DNA of 24,027 nt from Ruminococcus sp. UBA6407 (GCA_002438605.1 DJPR01000025.1:1-24027), one strand, 5' to 3'; counted from the first letter of the stretch, positions 8,977 to 18,204 are shown. A program made the numbers and translations. Notes: a model not told the origin generated them from the letters alone.

Positions 8977-10434
8977 ATGTCAGAAACAAAAAGGGTCAGA
9001 ACAAGATTTGCACCAAGTCCGACAGGATATATGCATATCGGAAATTTAAGAACTGCACTTTATACTTATCTTATCGCCAAGAAAAACGGCGGTGACTTTA
9101 TTTTAAGAATCGAGGATACAGACCAGGAACGCTATGTTGAGGGTGCTGTAGACGTTATTTACAATACATTAAGACTTACTGGTCTTAACTGGGACGAAGG
9201 CCCTGATATAGGCGGCCCTGTCGGCCCGTATATTCAGTCACAGAGAATGGGAATGTTCAAGGACTATGCTTTAAAGCTGATTGAAAGCGGACATGCATAC
9301 TACTGCTTCTGCGATAAGGAACGTCTTGACGAGGTAAAGAAAATTCAGGAGGCTTCACATATCGCACCAATGTATGACAGACACTGCCGCAATCTTTCAA
9401 AAGAGGAAGTACAGGAAAAGCTTGATGCAGGAATTCCTTATGTAATCCGTCAGAAAATGCCGCTTGAGGGTACAACAACCTTCCATGACGAGGTTTACGG
9501 AGATATAACTGTTGAAAATTCAACTCTTGACGACCAGATTTTGATTAAAACAGACGGAATGCCGACATACAACTTTGCAAATGTTGTAGACGATCATACA
9601 ATGGGCATTACTCACGTTGTAAGAGGAAATGAGTATCTTTCATCAGCACCTAAGTATAATTTGCTTTATGAGGCATTCGGCTGGGAAGTTCCGACATATA
9701 TTCACTGTTCACCTGTTATGAAAGACCAGACCACAAAGCTTTCAAAGAGAAATGGTGATGCATCATTTGAGGATTTGCTTGCAAAGGGCTACTTAAAGGA
9801 CGCTGTTGTAAACTTTATTGCACTTCTCGGCTGGGCACCTAAAGGTGAGCAGGAGATCTTCTCTCTTGACGAGCTTGTAAAGGAATTTGACATAAGCGGA
9901 ATTTCAAAATCCCCTGCTATATTTGACCCGATAAAGCTTAAAGCGATAAATGCAGCCTATATCAGAAAAATGACTCCTGAAGAATTTCTGGAGTATATAA
10001 CACCATATATCAGACAGACAGTAAAGCGTGAGGATATTGACCTGCCGCTTCTTGCGTCTGTTCTTCAGCCAAGAACAGAGCTGTTTACAGACATTCCTGA
10101 ACAGGTTGACTTCATTGACGAGCTTCCTGATTATGATACATCAATGTACTGCCACAAGAAAATGAAAACAAACGAGGAAACCTCGCTTGAAGCATTAAAG
10201 GCAATACTTCCTGTACTTGAGGGCGTTGATGACTGGACTGTTGAAAATATCCATACAGCACTTTTTGACCTTATTGCAAAGCTTGGTGTAAAGAACGGCT
10301 GGCTTTTATGGCCGCTGAGAACAGCAGTATCGGGAAAGCAGTTTACTCCGGGAGGCGGAGTTGAGCTTTGTGCTATTTTAGGCAAAGAGGACTCAATTGC
10401 AAGAATTAAGAAGGGCATTGAAAAGCTGTCTTAA
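8977..10434 (+). CDS. gltX: Glutamyl-tRNA synthetase
   Basis: This class I synthetase charges tRNA(Glu) with glutamate. The 485-aa product has the HIGH-type motif [18 protein letters not shown] near the N-terminus, IEDTDQERY, the core [19 protein letters not shown], and the KMSKS-type loop [13 protein letters not shown]-terminal anticodon-binding domain follows. The ATG at 8977 is preferred because aaagga (8963-8968) lies 8 nt before it and family proteins begin just ahead of the [10 protein letters not shown] stretch; longer in-frame starts run into ribF. Whether it also misacylates tRNA(Gln) cannot be decided here. It is the last gene of the operon. Confidence 0.97.
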   Translation: MSETKRVRTRFAPSPTGYMHIGNLRTALYTYLIAKKNGGDFILRIEDTDQERYVEGAVDVIYNTLRLTGLNWDEGPDIGGPVGPYIQSQRMGMFKDYALKLIESGHAYYCFCDKERLDEVKKIQEASHIAPMYDRHCRNLSKEEVQEKLDAGIPYVIRQKMPLEGTTTFHDEVYGDITVENSTLDDQILIKTDGMPTYNFANVVDDHTMGITHVVRGNEYLSSAPKYNLLYEAFGWEVPTYIHCSPVMKDQTTKLSKRNGDASFEDLLAKGYLKDAVVNFIALLGWAPKGEQEIFSLDELVKEFDISGISKSPAIFDPIKLKAINAAYIRKMTPEEFLEYITPYIRQTVKREDIDLPLLASVLQPRTELFTDIPEQVDFIDELPDYDTSMYCHKKMKTNEETSLEALKAILPVLEGVDDWTVENIHTALFDLIAKLGVKNGWLLWPLRTAVSGKQFTPGGGVELCAILGKEDSIARIKKGIEKLS

Positions 10435-10507
10435 TATTTCGCTGTATTTTCACTATGTTATCACAAAATAAGAATAAAATTAATTTGTTATTGAGCGTAA
10501 CGAGAAT

Positions 10508-10538
10508 CTTTTTTCACAGGTTTCAGTGTGGAAAAAAG
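10508..10538 (+). other. A/T-rich hairpin just before the ABC cassette
   Basis: cttttttcaca (10508-10518) can pair with tgtggaaaaaag (10527-10538) with one bulge. The stem ends at the SD (gggaggt, 10538-10544) of the ATPase gene. It may end gltX transcription weakly or limit ribosome access. Apart from this hairpin, I see no convincing promoter in the 118-nt gap between gltX and the ATPase gene. Confidence 0.35.
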
Positions 10539-10552
10539 GGAGGTAAACATAA

Positions 10553-11644
10553 ATGATAGAGGTCAAGAACCTTACCAAATATTACGGCGATAAAAAAGCA
10601 GTAAACAATATCAGTTTTAAAATTGAAAAGGGTCAGATTTTAGGCTTTCTCGGGCCGAACGGTGCAGGAAAGTCTACAACGATGAATATGCTTACAGGCT
10701 ATATTTCGTCAACTTCGGGACAAATTCTCATCAATGGCTATGATATTCTTGAAGATCCGATAAAAGCAAAGTCAAATATCGGATATCTTCCTGAAATACC
10801 GCCTCTTTACGTTGATATGACCGTTATGGAGTATCTGAACTTTATGTATGACCTGAAAAAATGCAAGCTTTCAAGAAAGTCGCATTTAAAGGATATATGT
10901 TCACTCTGCAAAATTACGGACGTTTCAGGACGTATCATCAAGAATCTTTCAAAGGGCTACAGACAGCGTGTCGGCTTGGCTCAGGCACTTATCGGAAATC
11001 CGCCTGTACTTATTCTTGATGAGCCTACCGTCGGACTTGACCCAAAGCAGATAATTGAGATACGAACCCTTATCAAAAAGCTCGGAAAGAGTCATACTGT
11101 AATACTTTCATCACATATTCTTCCTGAAATTCAGGCAGTCTGTGACAGAATCATTATTATTAACAAGGGTGTGATTGCTGCTGACGGTACTGCTGATGAA
11201 ATTGCCAAGAATATCACAAACGAGCATAAGATGACAGTAAGAATTGAGGGCAGTACGAAAACTGCCGCAGATAAGGACGAAATCGTAAGTGCAGTCAAGG
11301 CAATAAGCGGAGTTAAGTACATTCGTGCCGATATGGAGCGTGAAAAGGGCGTATTTGACTACGATATCGAGGCTGAAACAGGCTGTGATATCAGACGTGA
11401 CCTTAATAAGCTCTGCTGTGAAAAGGGCTGGAATATGCTTATGATGCAGCTTTCAGACCTTACACTTGAGGATATATTCCTTAAAATTACTGTCGGTGAC
11501 GGTCTTATTATAAAAAATGACAATGAAAATGCAGAAGATGCAGAAGATGCCGAGGTTTCCGACAAAGAAACAGACAAACCTGAAAAAGCTGAAAAGGCTT
11601 CAAAGGACAGCGGCAAAAATAAGAAGAACGGGGGCAAAAACTAA
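10553..11644 (+). CDS. ABC transporter ATPase, GldA-like
   Basis: This is the ATP-binding subunit of an ABC-2-type exporter. The 363-aa protein has Walker A GPNGAGKST (34-42), the signature LSKGYRQR (near 139), Walker B LILDEPTVGLDP and a switch His in SSHILPE. After the ATPase domain (about 1-215) there is an accessory domain, then a charged Lys/Glu/Asp tail of about 45 residues rich in Ala and Asp. SD gggaggt is 8 nt upstream. The stop overlaps the permease start by one base. With the next three genes it forms the set seen in GldA/GldF/GldG-type systems; the substrate is unknown, and gliding is not implied in this lineage. Confidence 0.9.
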   Translation: MIEVKNLTKYYGDKKAVNNISFKIEKGQILGFLGPNGAGKSTTMNMLTGYISSTSGQILINGYDILEDPIKAKSNIGYLPEIPPLYVDMTVMEYLNFMYDLKKCKLSRKSHLKDICSLCKITDVSGRIIKNLSKGYRQRVGLAQALIGNPPVLILDEPTVGLDPKQIIEIRTLIKKLGKSHTVILSSHILPEIQAVCDRIIIINKGVIAADGTADEIAKNITNEHKMTVRIEGSTKTAADKDEIVSAVKAISGVKYIRADMEREKGVFDYDIEAETGCDIRRDLNKLCCEKGWNMLMMQLSDLTLEDIFLKITVGDGLIIKNDNENAEDAEDAEVSDKETDKPEKAEKASKDSGKNKKNGGKN

Positions 11645-12348
11645 TGGGAGCAATTTACAGACGTGAAATAAATTCGTTTTTTACATCAAGCATAGCCTAT
11701 ATCTTCCTTTCCGTATTCTTTCTTTGTTCAGGCTATTTCTTTTACAGAGGAACACTTTTATCTGCAACAACAGATATGTCCTCAATGTTCAGTGCATTGT
11801 TTATGGTAATTCTGATTCTTATTCCTGTACTTACCATGAAACTGCTCAGTGAGGAGAAAAAGCAGAAAACCGATCAGGGACTTTTAACTGCTCCTGTAAG
11901 CTTGTGGTCAATAGTTCTCGGCAAGTATTTTGCCGCACTTACACTTTATATAATCGGCATAAGCATAGTATTTATATATGCACTCATACTCAGTTATTTC
12001 GGAACAGTTGTATGGGCAACGGTAGTTGCAAATTACCTTGCACTTATCCTTTTAGGCTCGGCATTTATATCTGTAGGTACATTTGTATCGTCAATGACAG
12101 AAAATCAGATGTCATCAGCCGCAGCAAGCTTTTTAGTATTAATGCTCCTTTATATGATTGATTCAATTGCAACACTTTTTGACAATGAATTTATAAAGGA
12201 TGCTCTGACCTCACTCTCATTCTACACTCGCTATTTAGAGTTCACAATGGGAATATTCAACCTTTCAAGCGTAATTTTCTATCTGAGCATCGGATTCCTC
12301 TTTAACTTCTTCACTGTAAGAGTTTTAGAGAAAAGACGCTGGAGCTAA
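11644..12348 (+). CDS. ABC-2-type permease, GldF-like
   Basis: The 234-aa integral membrane protein has about six hydrophobic helices. A first cytoplasmic stretch contains IYRREINSFFTSSIAYIFLS, and the conserved LTMKLLSEEKKQKTDQGLLTAPVSLW loop, typical of ABC-2 permeases of this group, follows the second helix. It presumably forms the membrane channel energised by the upstream ATPase, with which it overlaps (TAATG). The gene ends 33 nt before the next, GldG-like one. Family assignment is confident; the transported molecule is not known. Confidence 0.88.
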   Translation: MGAIYRREINSFFTSSIAYIFLSVFFLCSGYFFYRGTLLSATTDMSSMFSALFMVILILIPVLTMKLLSEEKKQKTDQGLLTAPVSLWSIVLGKYFAALTLYIIGISIVFIYALILSYFGTVVWATVVANYLALILLGSAFISVGTFVSSMTENQMSSAAASFLVLMLLYMIDSIATLFDNEFIKDALTSLSFYTRYLEFTMGIFNLSSVIFYLSIGFLFNFFTVRVLEKRRWS

Positions 12349-12381
12349 GCAGCTGCTTTGTAAAGGGAGGTAATAATTAAA

Positions 12382-13929
12382 ATGAGTACTAAAGAGAAAA
12401 AAGACGCTAAGTATACCAGAAAGCTCAAATATGGTACAATGGCGACTGTAATAACAGCTATAGTAATAGCAATAGTTATTATCATAAATATTATCATGGG
12501 TGTTCTTATGAAGAGATACCCTGTAAAGCTTGACCTTACAACAGATAAGCGTTATGAGCTTTGCGATGAAACTGTTGATTTCCTTAAAAATATGGATAAG
12601 GATGTAGAAATTGCTGTAATGTATCCTGAAGAAACACTTGCACAGTATACCTATTACAACATGATTCCTAAGATACTTGAAAAGTATGAGGTATATGCTA
12701 AGGCAGGAAAGGGCAGTATTGATGTAAAATATTACGATATAACAAAAGACCCTGATGTTGTTTCAAAGTACAGCAAATATTATAACGGCACGATTTCACA
12801 AGGTTCTGTTGTAGTATATTGTGATGAAAAGGTAAAGGTTTCAAATGTGACAAGCTATATTACTACCGATTCATCATCAAACAGCTATTATCAGCAGTCC
12901 TCAAACAATAACTATATATTTATTGGTGAAAGCACGATAACATCTGCAATAATGTCTGTTACGGACGCTAACCCGAAAAAAGCAGGTCTTATGCTTTATA
13001 TGGGTGAAAAGAGCTATGTATTCAGCGATATGTCGTATTATTCGGTAAGTCAGCTTTACAGCCTTATGAATTCAAACGGCTATGAGTGTACAGAGCTTAA
13101 TATTCTTTCAGATGATTTTACTGCTGATGATTATGACCTTATGGTTATCCCGGCACCTGAAAATGACTTCTCAGAGGACGTTATAGAAAAGCTTGACGAC
13201 TTCCTCTATAATGACGGAAAGTACGGACGCAATGTACTTTATATCACAAGTCCTTATGCAACCGACCTTCCTAACATCGAGGCATTTCTTGAAAAGTGGA
13301 ACATTGAAATCGGTGACTCACTCATTCTTGATGATACAAACAGTGTTGCAGCAAAGCTTACAGGCAGCAGTTCAGCAGCTATGGCTCCGATAGGTACAAT
13401 TGCAGATACTGAATCTGTAGGAACACTTGCAAATGAAAATCTGCCTATTGCAATTCCATATTCAAGACCTGTAAATATTCTTACAAAGAATAATGATGTT
13501 ATCTCAAAGCCTGTTTTGCAGTCAAACTCAACATCATACCTTATGCCGCTTAATTCGTCATCAGATTTTGATGCTTCAAAGGCTGAAAAGGGTACAAATA
13601 ATTTCGTTGCCGTATCAAGCAGACAAATATCAGAGGAATTTGACGTTTATTCAAGCAGTGTAATGGTAATGGGCGGAGTGTTTATGTCCGACCCTTCAAT
13701 AATGGGCAATACAAGTGCATATAACAATGCAAACTTTATGCTTAATCTGCTTAACACAATGACAGGCAAGGAAAACAGCGTTGTTATTCCGCAGAAGAAC
13801 CTTGAACAGCAGATAATTACAGTTGACCAGGGACAAATCAACGGAATAAGAAATGTTGTTGTTATCATTATTCCGCTTATAGTAGTAATCTGCGGTATCG
13901 CAGTATATATGAGGAGAAAAAATCGATGA
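12382..13929 (+). CDS. GldG-like ABC transporter auxiliary protein
   Basis: The 515-aa protein has an N-terminal transmembrane helix (about 17-42), a large extracytoplasmic part and a C-terminal helix (about 490-508, NVVVIIIPLIVVICGIAVYM) followed by RRKNR. The N-terminal pattern after the helix, KLDLTTDKRYELCDETVDFLKNMDKDVEI, matches ABC_transp_aux/GldG proteins, which are anchored outside the membrane beside ABC-2 permeases. A Ser/Asn/Tyr-rich low-complexity patch lies near 160-175. SD gggagg is upstream and the stop overlaps the next start (ATGA). The exact role of GldG proteins outside Bacteroidetes is unknown. Confidence 0.87.
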   Translation: MSTKEKKDAKYTRKLKYGTMATVITAIVIAIVIIINIIMGVLMKRYPVKLDLTTDKRYELCDETVDFLKNMDKDVEIAVMYPEETLAQYTYYNMIPKILEKYEVYAKAGKGSIDVKYYDITKDPDVVSKYSKYYNGTISQGSVVVYCDEKVKVSNVTSYITTDSSSNSYYQQSSNNNYIFIGESTITSAIMSVTDANPKKAGLMLYMGEKSYVFSDMSYYSVSQLYSLMNSNGYECTELNILSDDFTADDYDLMVIPAPENDFSEDVIEKLDDFLYNDGKYGRNVLYITSPYATDLPNIEAFLEKWNIEIGDSLILDDTNSVAAKLTGSSSAAMAPIGTIADTESVGTLANENLPIAIPYSRPVNILTKNNDVISKPVLQSNSTSYLMPLNSSSDFDASKAEKGTNNFVAVSSRQISEEFDVYSSSVMVMGGVFMSDPSIMGNTSAYNNANFMLNLLNTMTGKENSVVIPQKNLEQQIITVDQGQINGIRNVVVIIIPLIVVICGIAVYMRRKNR

Positions 13930-15404
13930 ACAAACGAGTTAAGGGAATTATCGGACTTGGAATTGTTCTTGCCGCACTTGGCGGAGGTCTTGCAGCTTTA
14001 AAGCTTACAGAACCAGAAAAAGAGGAAAGCTCAGTTGAAGCTTCCTCTGAAGCTTCAGGTTCAGGCATTTCACTTATCAAAAAGGACTCTGATACAATAA
14101 AGCAGATTGAGGTTTCAAACTCAACAGGCAGCTATACCGTTGTGAGAACAGTTGAGGCAAAGGACGGAAATTCGGCTGAATTCGGCATAAAGGGATATGA
14201 GAATGTTCCGATTGATGAAACCATGCTTTCAACTCTTGCTGCAAATATTTCAGACCTTACCTCTCTTTCAATTGTTTCAGATACTTCTGATGAGCTTGAA
14301 AAATACGGTCTTGCCGACCCTGAATGTACTGTTGATTTTTATTTTGATTCAGGCGATTCAATTAAAATTTATATAGGTGATATTTCACCTGTCAGCTCCT
14401 CGACATACTTTATGATGGGAGGAGATGATGCTGTCTATACGGTTTCAACCTCCAAGATGTCAAACTACCGTCAGGCAGTGGGAGATTTTGTATCAAAGAC
14501 AATAATGGAATCACATTCAGAGGAAGATGCAGTTACTGTAAAGAGCCTGAGAATTAAGCGTGAGGATCTTGATTACGATATTTACGTTGAATATGATGAG
14601 AGAACAGAAGACGAAAATTACAAGGGCGGTACAGCGTCAACCCATATAATGCTTGAACCGATAAAGTGCTACCTTGGCTATGAAAAGACCGATAAGGCTA
14701 TAACAGGTCTTTTCGGACTTACTGCAAGCGATATTTACAGTATTAACTGTACTGATGTTGATATTGCGTCAGCAGGGCTGAACAACCCGTTCTGTACAGT
14801 GGAAATGAGCTGTGATGATGGCAATAACTACAAATTTTACATGAGTGAGCCGTTTACTGATGATGACGGCGTTAAATGTCATTATTTCATGTTTGACGGC
14901 GGAAATATGATATATACCGTTAAAGCAGAGGACGCAGTATGGGCAACAATGATGCCGATTGATATTACATCAAGAACTGTTTACGGTTCAACAGTCTGGG
15001 ATATAAGAGAGCTTACCGTAAGCGGAAAAGGTCTGGACAAAGTTGAATTTAAGGGTGACGGCACATCTGCTGAGGATTATACTGTAACAATGGACGGTAA
15101 ATCAATGGATACTGAACGTTTCAGACTTTTCTACAAATTCCTGCTTTCAACTGATGCAGAGGACCTTGCAATCGGGAAGTCAATTCCGGAAGGAGCAGAG
15201 CCTGCAGTTACAGTTACAGTGCTGGATAAGGATATGTCAGAACCGATGACGGTTGAATATTATGAGGACGAATCATATAAGAGCCTTATTGCAGTAAACG
15301 GTGAATGCAGGTATATCGGAACGAATGCTTATATAGAAACTCTTATCGGCAACATCAAAAAACTGGCTACAGGAGAAGAATTTGTTACAACATGGAAGAG
15401 ATAA
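13926..15404 (+). CDS. DUF4340-domain membrane-anchored protein
   Basis: The 492-aa protein has a short N-terminal membrane anchor (GIIGLGIVLAALGGGLAAL), then a Ser/Glu-rich linker. A large extracytoplasmic region follows, with repeated modules of the DUF4340 kind, for example EKYGLADPECTVDFYFDSG, KIYIGDISP and YFMMGGDDAVYTV. DUF4340 proteins usually follow GldG-like genes and are thought to be part of the same exporter, though their function is undefined. The start overlaps the upstream stop by four bases, so coupling is likely. It is the last of the four core cassette genes. Confidence 0.87.
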   Translation: MNKRVKGIIGLGIVLAALGGGLAALKLTEPEKEESSVEASSEASGSGISLIKKDSDTIKQIEVSNSTGSYTVVRTVEAKDGNSAEFGIKGYENVPIDETMLSTLAANISDLTSLSIVSDTSDELEKYGLADPECTVDFYFDSGDSIKIYIGDISPVSSSTYFMMGGDDAVYTVSTSKMSNYRQAVGDFVSKTIMESHSEEDAVTVKSLRIKREDLDYDIYVEYDERTEDENYKGGTASTHIMLEPIKCYLGYEKTDKAITGLFGLTASDIYSINCTDVDIASAGLNNPFCTVEMSCDDGNNYKFYMSEPFTDDDGVKCHYFMFDGGNMIYTVKAEDAVWATMMPIDITSRTVYGSTVWDIRELTVSGKGLDKVEFKGDGTSAEDYTVTMDGKSMDTERFRLFYKFLLSTDAEDLAIGKSIPEGAEPAVTVTVLDKDMSEPMTVEYYEDESYKSLIAVNGECRYIGTNAYIETLIGNIKKLATGEEFVTTWKR

Positions 15405-15425
15405 TATGTAAAGGGAGGATTACTG

Positions 15426-15698
15426 ATGGAGCAGAATTTCTACACTTACAAAGGCTATCCTTTGGTAAGAAATAAGAATACGATCTATTATGGATATATG
15501 TCTGACCCGTTTGTTATAATGATGCAGATTATGTCCACAAAGAATGAAAACGGAAATGAAATTGCAGATAAAGTAAAGGTATACAAAATGTCAACAGATC
15601 CTAATGCAGATCCATTAAAGGCATTCGTAAATACTGCCGAAAGAGATAGTCTTTTCGAGGCTCTTGACCTTGCAGAAGCATGGCTTGAGCGAGCATAA
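15426..15698 (+). CDS. Small conserved-looking hypothetical protein (90 aa)
   Basis: I do not recognise this 90-aa soluble protein. It begins MEQNFYTYKGYPLVRNKNTIYYGYMSD, has a central FVIMMQIMSTKN, and ends in an Ala/Leu/Glu helix (SLFEALDLAEAWLERA). It has no signal peptide or membrane helix. SD aaagggagg is 6-8 nt upstream. It follows the DUF4340 gene by 21 nt and precedes a strong hairpin, so it appears to be the last gene of the ABC transcript and may be a cytoplasmic accessory. Its function is unknown. Confidence 0.82.
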   Translation: MEQNFYTYKGYPLVRNKNTIYYGYMSDPFVIMMQIMSTKNENGNEIADKVKVYKMSTDPNADPLKAFVNTAERDSLFEALDLAEAWLERA

Positions 15699-15707
15699 TA
15701 AAATATT

Positions 15708-15738
15708 AACGCTCTGCATTATGCAGGGCGTTCTTGTA
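15708..15738 (+). terminator. Rho-independent terminator after the ABC cassette
   Basis: An 11-bp stem (15708-15718 with 15722-15732, one G-U pair) with a 3-nt loop is followed by cttgtat, a short and imperfect U-tract. Termination may be partial, because the next gene starts only 20 nt further on and has its own SD (gggaggg). Confidence 0.7.
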
Positions 15739-15752
15739 TAGGGAGGGAAACA

Positions 15753-16529
15753 ATGGCATATAAGCTTATAATACTTGCTTTTATTTTTGCGGCAGGCTGT
15801 GTAATAGGCTGGGGCATAGAGGTTCTTTATCGCCGATTTAAAAAGAGCAATACGGAAAAGGTATGGATAAACCCGGGATTTCTCACAGGGCCTTATCTGC
15901 CGCTGTACGGCTTTGGACTGACTCTGCTGTATATTCTGGCAAGCATGGAGAAGTATATACATATCGGCAACAGTATGGTTCAAAAGCTGGTTTTGTTTTT
16001 GATAATGGCGGCGGCTATGACCTTAACCGAGCTTATAGCAGGAGAAATATTCATAATCAGAATGCACATCAAGCTCTGGGACTATACTGACAACAAGTTA
16101 AATTTCAAGGGAATAATATGCCTTAGATTTTCTTTTTATTGGGCAGTTTTAGGGGCAGTTTATTATTTCCTGATACATCCTCATATTTTGGACATGCTGT
16201 ACTGGTTTTCACATAATCTGCTGTTTTCATTTGTTATCGGATTTTTCTACGGAATTTTCTTTATTGACCTTTGCTACTCATTCAAGGCTGTTGAGAAAAT
16301 CCGCAAATTTGCGGCTGAAAATGAAATGATTATCAGATACGAGGAACTGAAAAAGCATATAAAGAGGACAGCGAAAATAAGAAAAGAAAGATATCGTTTT
16401 ATGCTGGCATTTCATACTGAAACTTCGATTTCAGAGCATTTGAAGCAGTATTTAATTGCCCAGCGTGAACAGCAGAGAAGCAATAAGATAAACGATTTCA
16501 TAAAAAAGAAAATAAAGAAGCGTAATTAA
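15753..16529 (+). CDS. CmpB-like membrane protein (putative ABC-transporter type IV, PF06541)
   Basis: The 258-aa protein has about five transmembrane helices and matches the PF06541 pattern. It has GWGIEVLYRR after the first helix, NPGFLTGPYLPLYGFG, LTELIAGEIF, LWDYTDNKLNFKGIICLRFSFYW, and a Lys/Arg-rich cytoplasmic tail of about 75 residues ending KKIKKRN. The family is named for a putative ABC transporter association, but its activity is not established. The SD gggaggg lies just after the preceding terminator. It is convergent with the AI-2E transporter gene. Whether it works with the Gld-like cassette is uncertain. Confidence 0.85.
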   Translation: MAYKLIILAFIFAAGCVIGWGIEVLYRRFKKSNTEKVWINPGFLTGPYLPLYGFGLTLLYILASMEKYIHIGNSMVQKLVLFLIMAAAMTLTELIAGEIFIIRMHIKLWDYTDNKLNFKGIICLRFSFYWAVLGAVYYFLIHPHILDMLYWFSHNLLFSFVIGFFYGIFFIDLCYSFKAVEKIRKFAAENEMIIRYEELKKHIKRTAKIRKERYRFMLAFHTETSISEHLKQYLIAQREQQRSNKINDFIKKKIKKRN

Positions 16530-16567
16530 AAAGGGATTCCAAAGGGTTATCAACCCTTTGGAATCCC
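16528..16567 (-). terminator. Perfect 16-bp palindromic terminator between convergent genes
   Basis: gggattccaaagggtt (16533-16548) pairs perfectly with 16552-16567 around the loop atc. Read on the - strand it is followed by TTTTTAATT, so it fits best as the terminator of the AI-2E gene; the + strand side has a poorer U-tract. Its inner arms, ccaaagggtt and aaccctttgg, are identical to the third hairpin of the dispersed repeat. Confidence 0.8.
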
Positions 16568-16618
16568 AGTTCGTTTCTCTCATAAACGTGTTTTTATCTG
16601 CAAATTTTTGTTTGCCAC

Positions 16619-16640
16619 AACCCTTTGAAAACCCGATTTC
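16619..16640 (+). repeat. Fragment of the dispersed repeat
   Basis: aaccctttgaaaacccgatt closely matches the right arm and tail of the dispersed repeat (aaccctttggaaacccgatt). It lies 52 nt from the palindromic terminator that carries the other arm pair. It may be the remnant of a copy split by unrelated sequence. Confidence 0.5.
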
Positions 16641-16686
16641 CAAATTTGCGTTCTCTGTCCTATTAAAACTCAAATCCGAATATGCC

Positions 16687-17892
16687 CTAGCTCCTGCTTT
16701 GCACCGACTGTTCCTGTGGACTGCCGTTCTGCTCATTCACATTCTCATCGTCAGCAGGCGGTGACGGAGGTCTCATTCTCTCCTCACGATTGGCAATATC
16801 CTCATAGACAAGTTTATAAACCGTTGCAATGGTCGGAACTCCAAGCAGCATTCCTGTAATCCCGAAAAGACTGCCGCCAACCGTAACTGCCGCAAGCACC
16901 CATATTCCGGGAAGTCCGATTGAAGAACCGACAACCTTCGGATAAATAAGATTGCCCTCTACCTGCTGTAAAATAACGAGGAAAATTATAAATACAAGAA
17001 CCTGCATGGGACTTTGTGTAAGAATCATGAATGCACCAAGAGCCGCACCGATATAAGCTCCGACAATCGGGATAAGTGCCGTTACTCCGACAACAGTTCC
17101 GGTCATTGCAGCATAAGGGAGCTTTAGTATCAGCATTCCGATAGTACAAAGCGAGCCGAGAATTATAGCCTCCGTAAACTGTCCAACGAAAAATGACTTA
17201 AAAGTTTTGTTCGCAGTATCCAGATAATGATTGATTTTCTCGCTTACGGCAGGCTTCAGGTAAACATTTTCAGCTCTGCGGAGTCCTGTTTTAATGCCGT
17301 CCTTGCACACGAGGAGATAAACAGCAAAGATAACAGCAATAACGATACGGGTAACGCTCAAGGTAAAAGCTCCGATAATATCAGCAACGGAACTGATAAG
17401 TCCGCCTGCCCCAACTGTCAGGAAGCTGAACGCATTTTGAGCAAATGCAGACCAGTCTATGTCCATATCCATAATTTTCTTCTGAATATCAGGGATATTT
17501 TCTGAATTTTTTATCGCCCAGTCTTTCAGATTTTCGGCAAGTATCGGGACTTCATTCCATATCAGCTTGACGCTCTTGAAAAATTCGGGGATAACAACAT
17601 TGAGCAGCAGTGCAATAGTGCCGAGGGTAAGGGTTATCGAGAATGTAAGGCAGACCGCTCTGCGTGAATATGCAATAAATCCGTCTGTTTTTTTGGGAAA
17701 GTAGTGACGTTCGCAGAATGAGAGAAAAATATTGAAAACAAATGCAATTGCAGCACCTAAAATCAGCGGATAAAGTGCGGTGAAAATCAGACCGATAATA
17801 ATGCCGAGCAGACTGAAATTCTTTACAACGGCACATATACCGATAATTATAACTGCTATAATGAGATATTTTTTAAGTTCTTTTCGTTCCAT
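16687..17892 (-). CDS. AI-2E family transporter (TqsA/YdiK-like)
   Basis: This is a polytopic membrane protein of the AI-2 exporter/transporter superfamily, about 400 aa with some eight helices. The C-terminal half has the family signature: LKLPYAAMTGTVVGVTALIPIVGAYIGA, then VEGNLIYPKVVGSSIGLPGIWVL, then a GMLLGVPTIATVYKL stretch. The tail is hydrophilic with Pro, Glu and Gln. Substrates vary in this family, so autoinducer export cannot be assumed. The longest reading frame starts at 17928, but the promoter at 17931-17959 would place the transcript start within that first codon. The ATG at 17892 (MERKELKKYL) or the one at 17916 is therefore more likely. The SD is weak. Confidence 0.88.
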   Translation of the reverse strand: MERKELKKYLIIAVIIIGICAVVKNFSLLGIIIGLIFTALYPLILGAAIAFVFNIFLSFCERHYFPKKTDGFIAYSRRAVCLTFSITLTLGTIALLLNVVIPEFFKSVKLIWNEVPILAENLKDWAIKNSENIPDIQKKIMDMDIDWSAFAQNAFSFLTVGAGGLISSVADIIGAFTLSVTRIVIAVIFAVYLLVCKDGIKTGLRRAENVYLKPAVSEKINHYLDTANKTFKSFFVGQFTEAIILGSLCTIGMLILKLPYAAMTGTVVGVTALIPIVGAYIGAALGAFMILTQSPMQVLVFIIFLVILQQVEGNLIYPKVVGSSIGLPGIWVLAAVTVGGSLFGITGMLLGVPTIATVYKLVYEDIANREERMRPPSPPADDENVNEQNGSPQEQSVQSRS

Positions 17893-17930
17893 TTTACAGC
17901 TAAACAATCCTTTCATATGGTTTATCATAT

Positions 17931-17959
17931 ATTATACTGTTATTTTAAAAATTTTTCAA
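17931..17959 (-). promoter_or_regulatory. Promoter of the AI-2E transporter gene
   Basis: On the - strand, TTGAAA (17959-17954) and TATAAT (17936-17931) are 17 bp apart. The predicted start near 17924 leaves almost no leader before the longest ORF, which favours a downstream start codon. Confidence 0.7.
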
Positions 17960-18095
17960 GTAAATTTTTTGTAAATATCCGGTACAAGGAAGAATTGCTT
18001 TAGAGGATAGATAATGTCAACTTAAATCATTCTTTTATCAACTCCGTTTTTAATTAACTCTTATAATAAACACTATAATTGTTAAGAAAAAACTG

Positions 18096-18124
18096 TTGAA
18101 ATTTTTGTTTGATTATGGTAGAAT
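18096..18124 (+). promoter_or_regulatory. Probable promoter of the GH74 gene
   Basis: TTGAAA (18096-18101) and TAGAAT (18119-18124) are separated by 17 bp. The predicted start is near 18131, giving a leader of about 320 nt. No better promoter was seen between this site and the start codon. The rest of the 17960-18130 stretch is AT-rich and shows nothing else I can name. Confidence 0.6.
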
Positions 18125-18204
18125 AAATATGCGAAATAAACGGGTTTAAGAGTGTGATTTTGTTAAGGAAGCAATACAGAATATTTGAAAAAGTTACGGC
18201 AATA

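Noticed and set aside
18054..18094. TATAAT-like boxes at 18062-18067 and 18074-18079 as alternative GH74 promoters
   Set aside because: Neither has a -35 box at acceptable spacing, unlike the TTGAAA-N17-TAGAAT pair just downstream.
18062..18101. Second LytTR-type repeat pair before GH74 (attgttaag / actgttgaa)
   Set aside because: Spacing is not 21 bp and each half misses several consensus positions.
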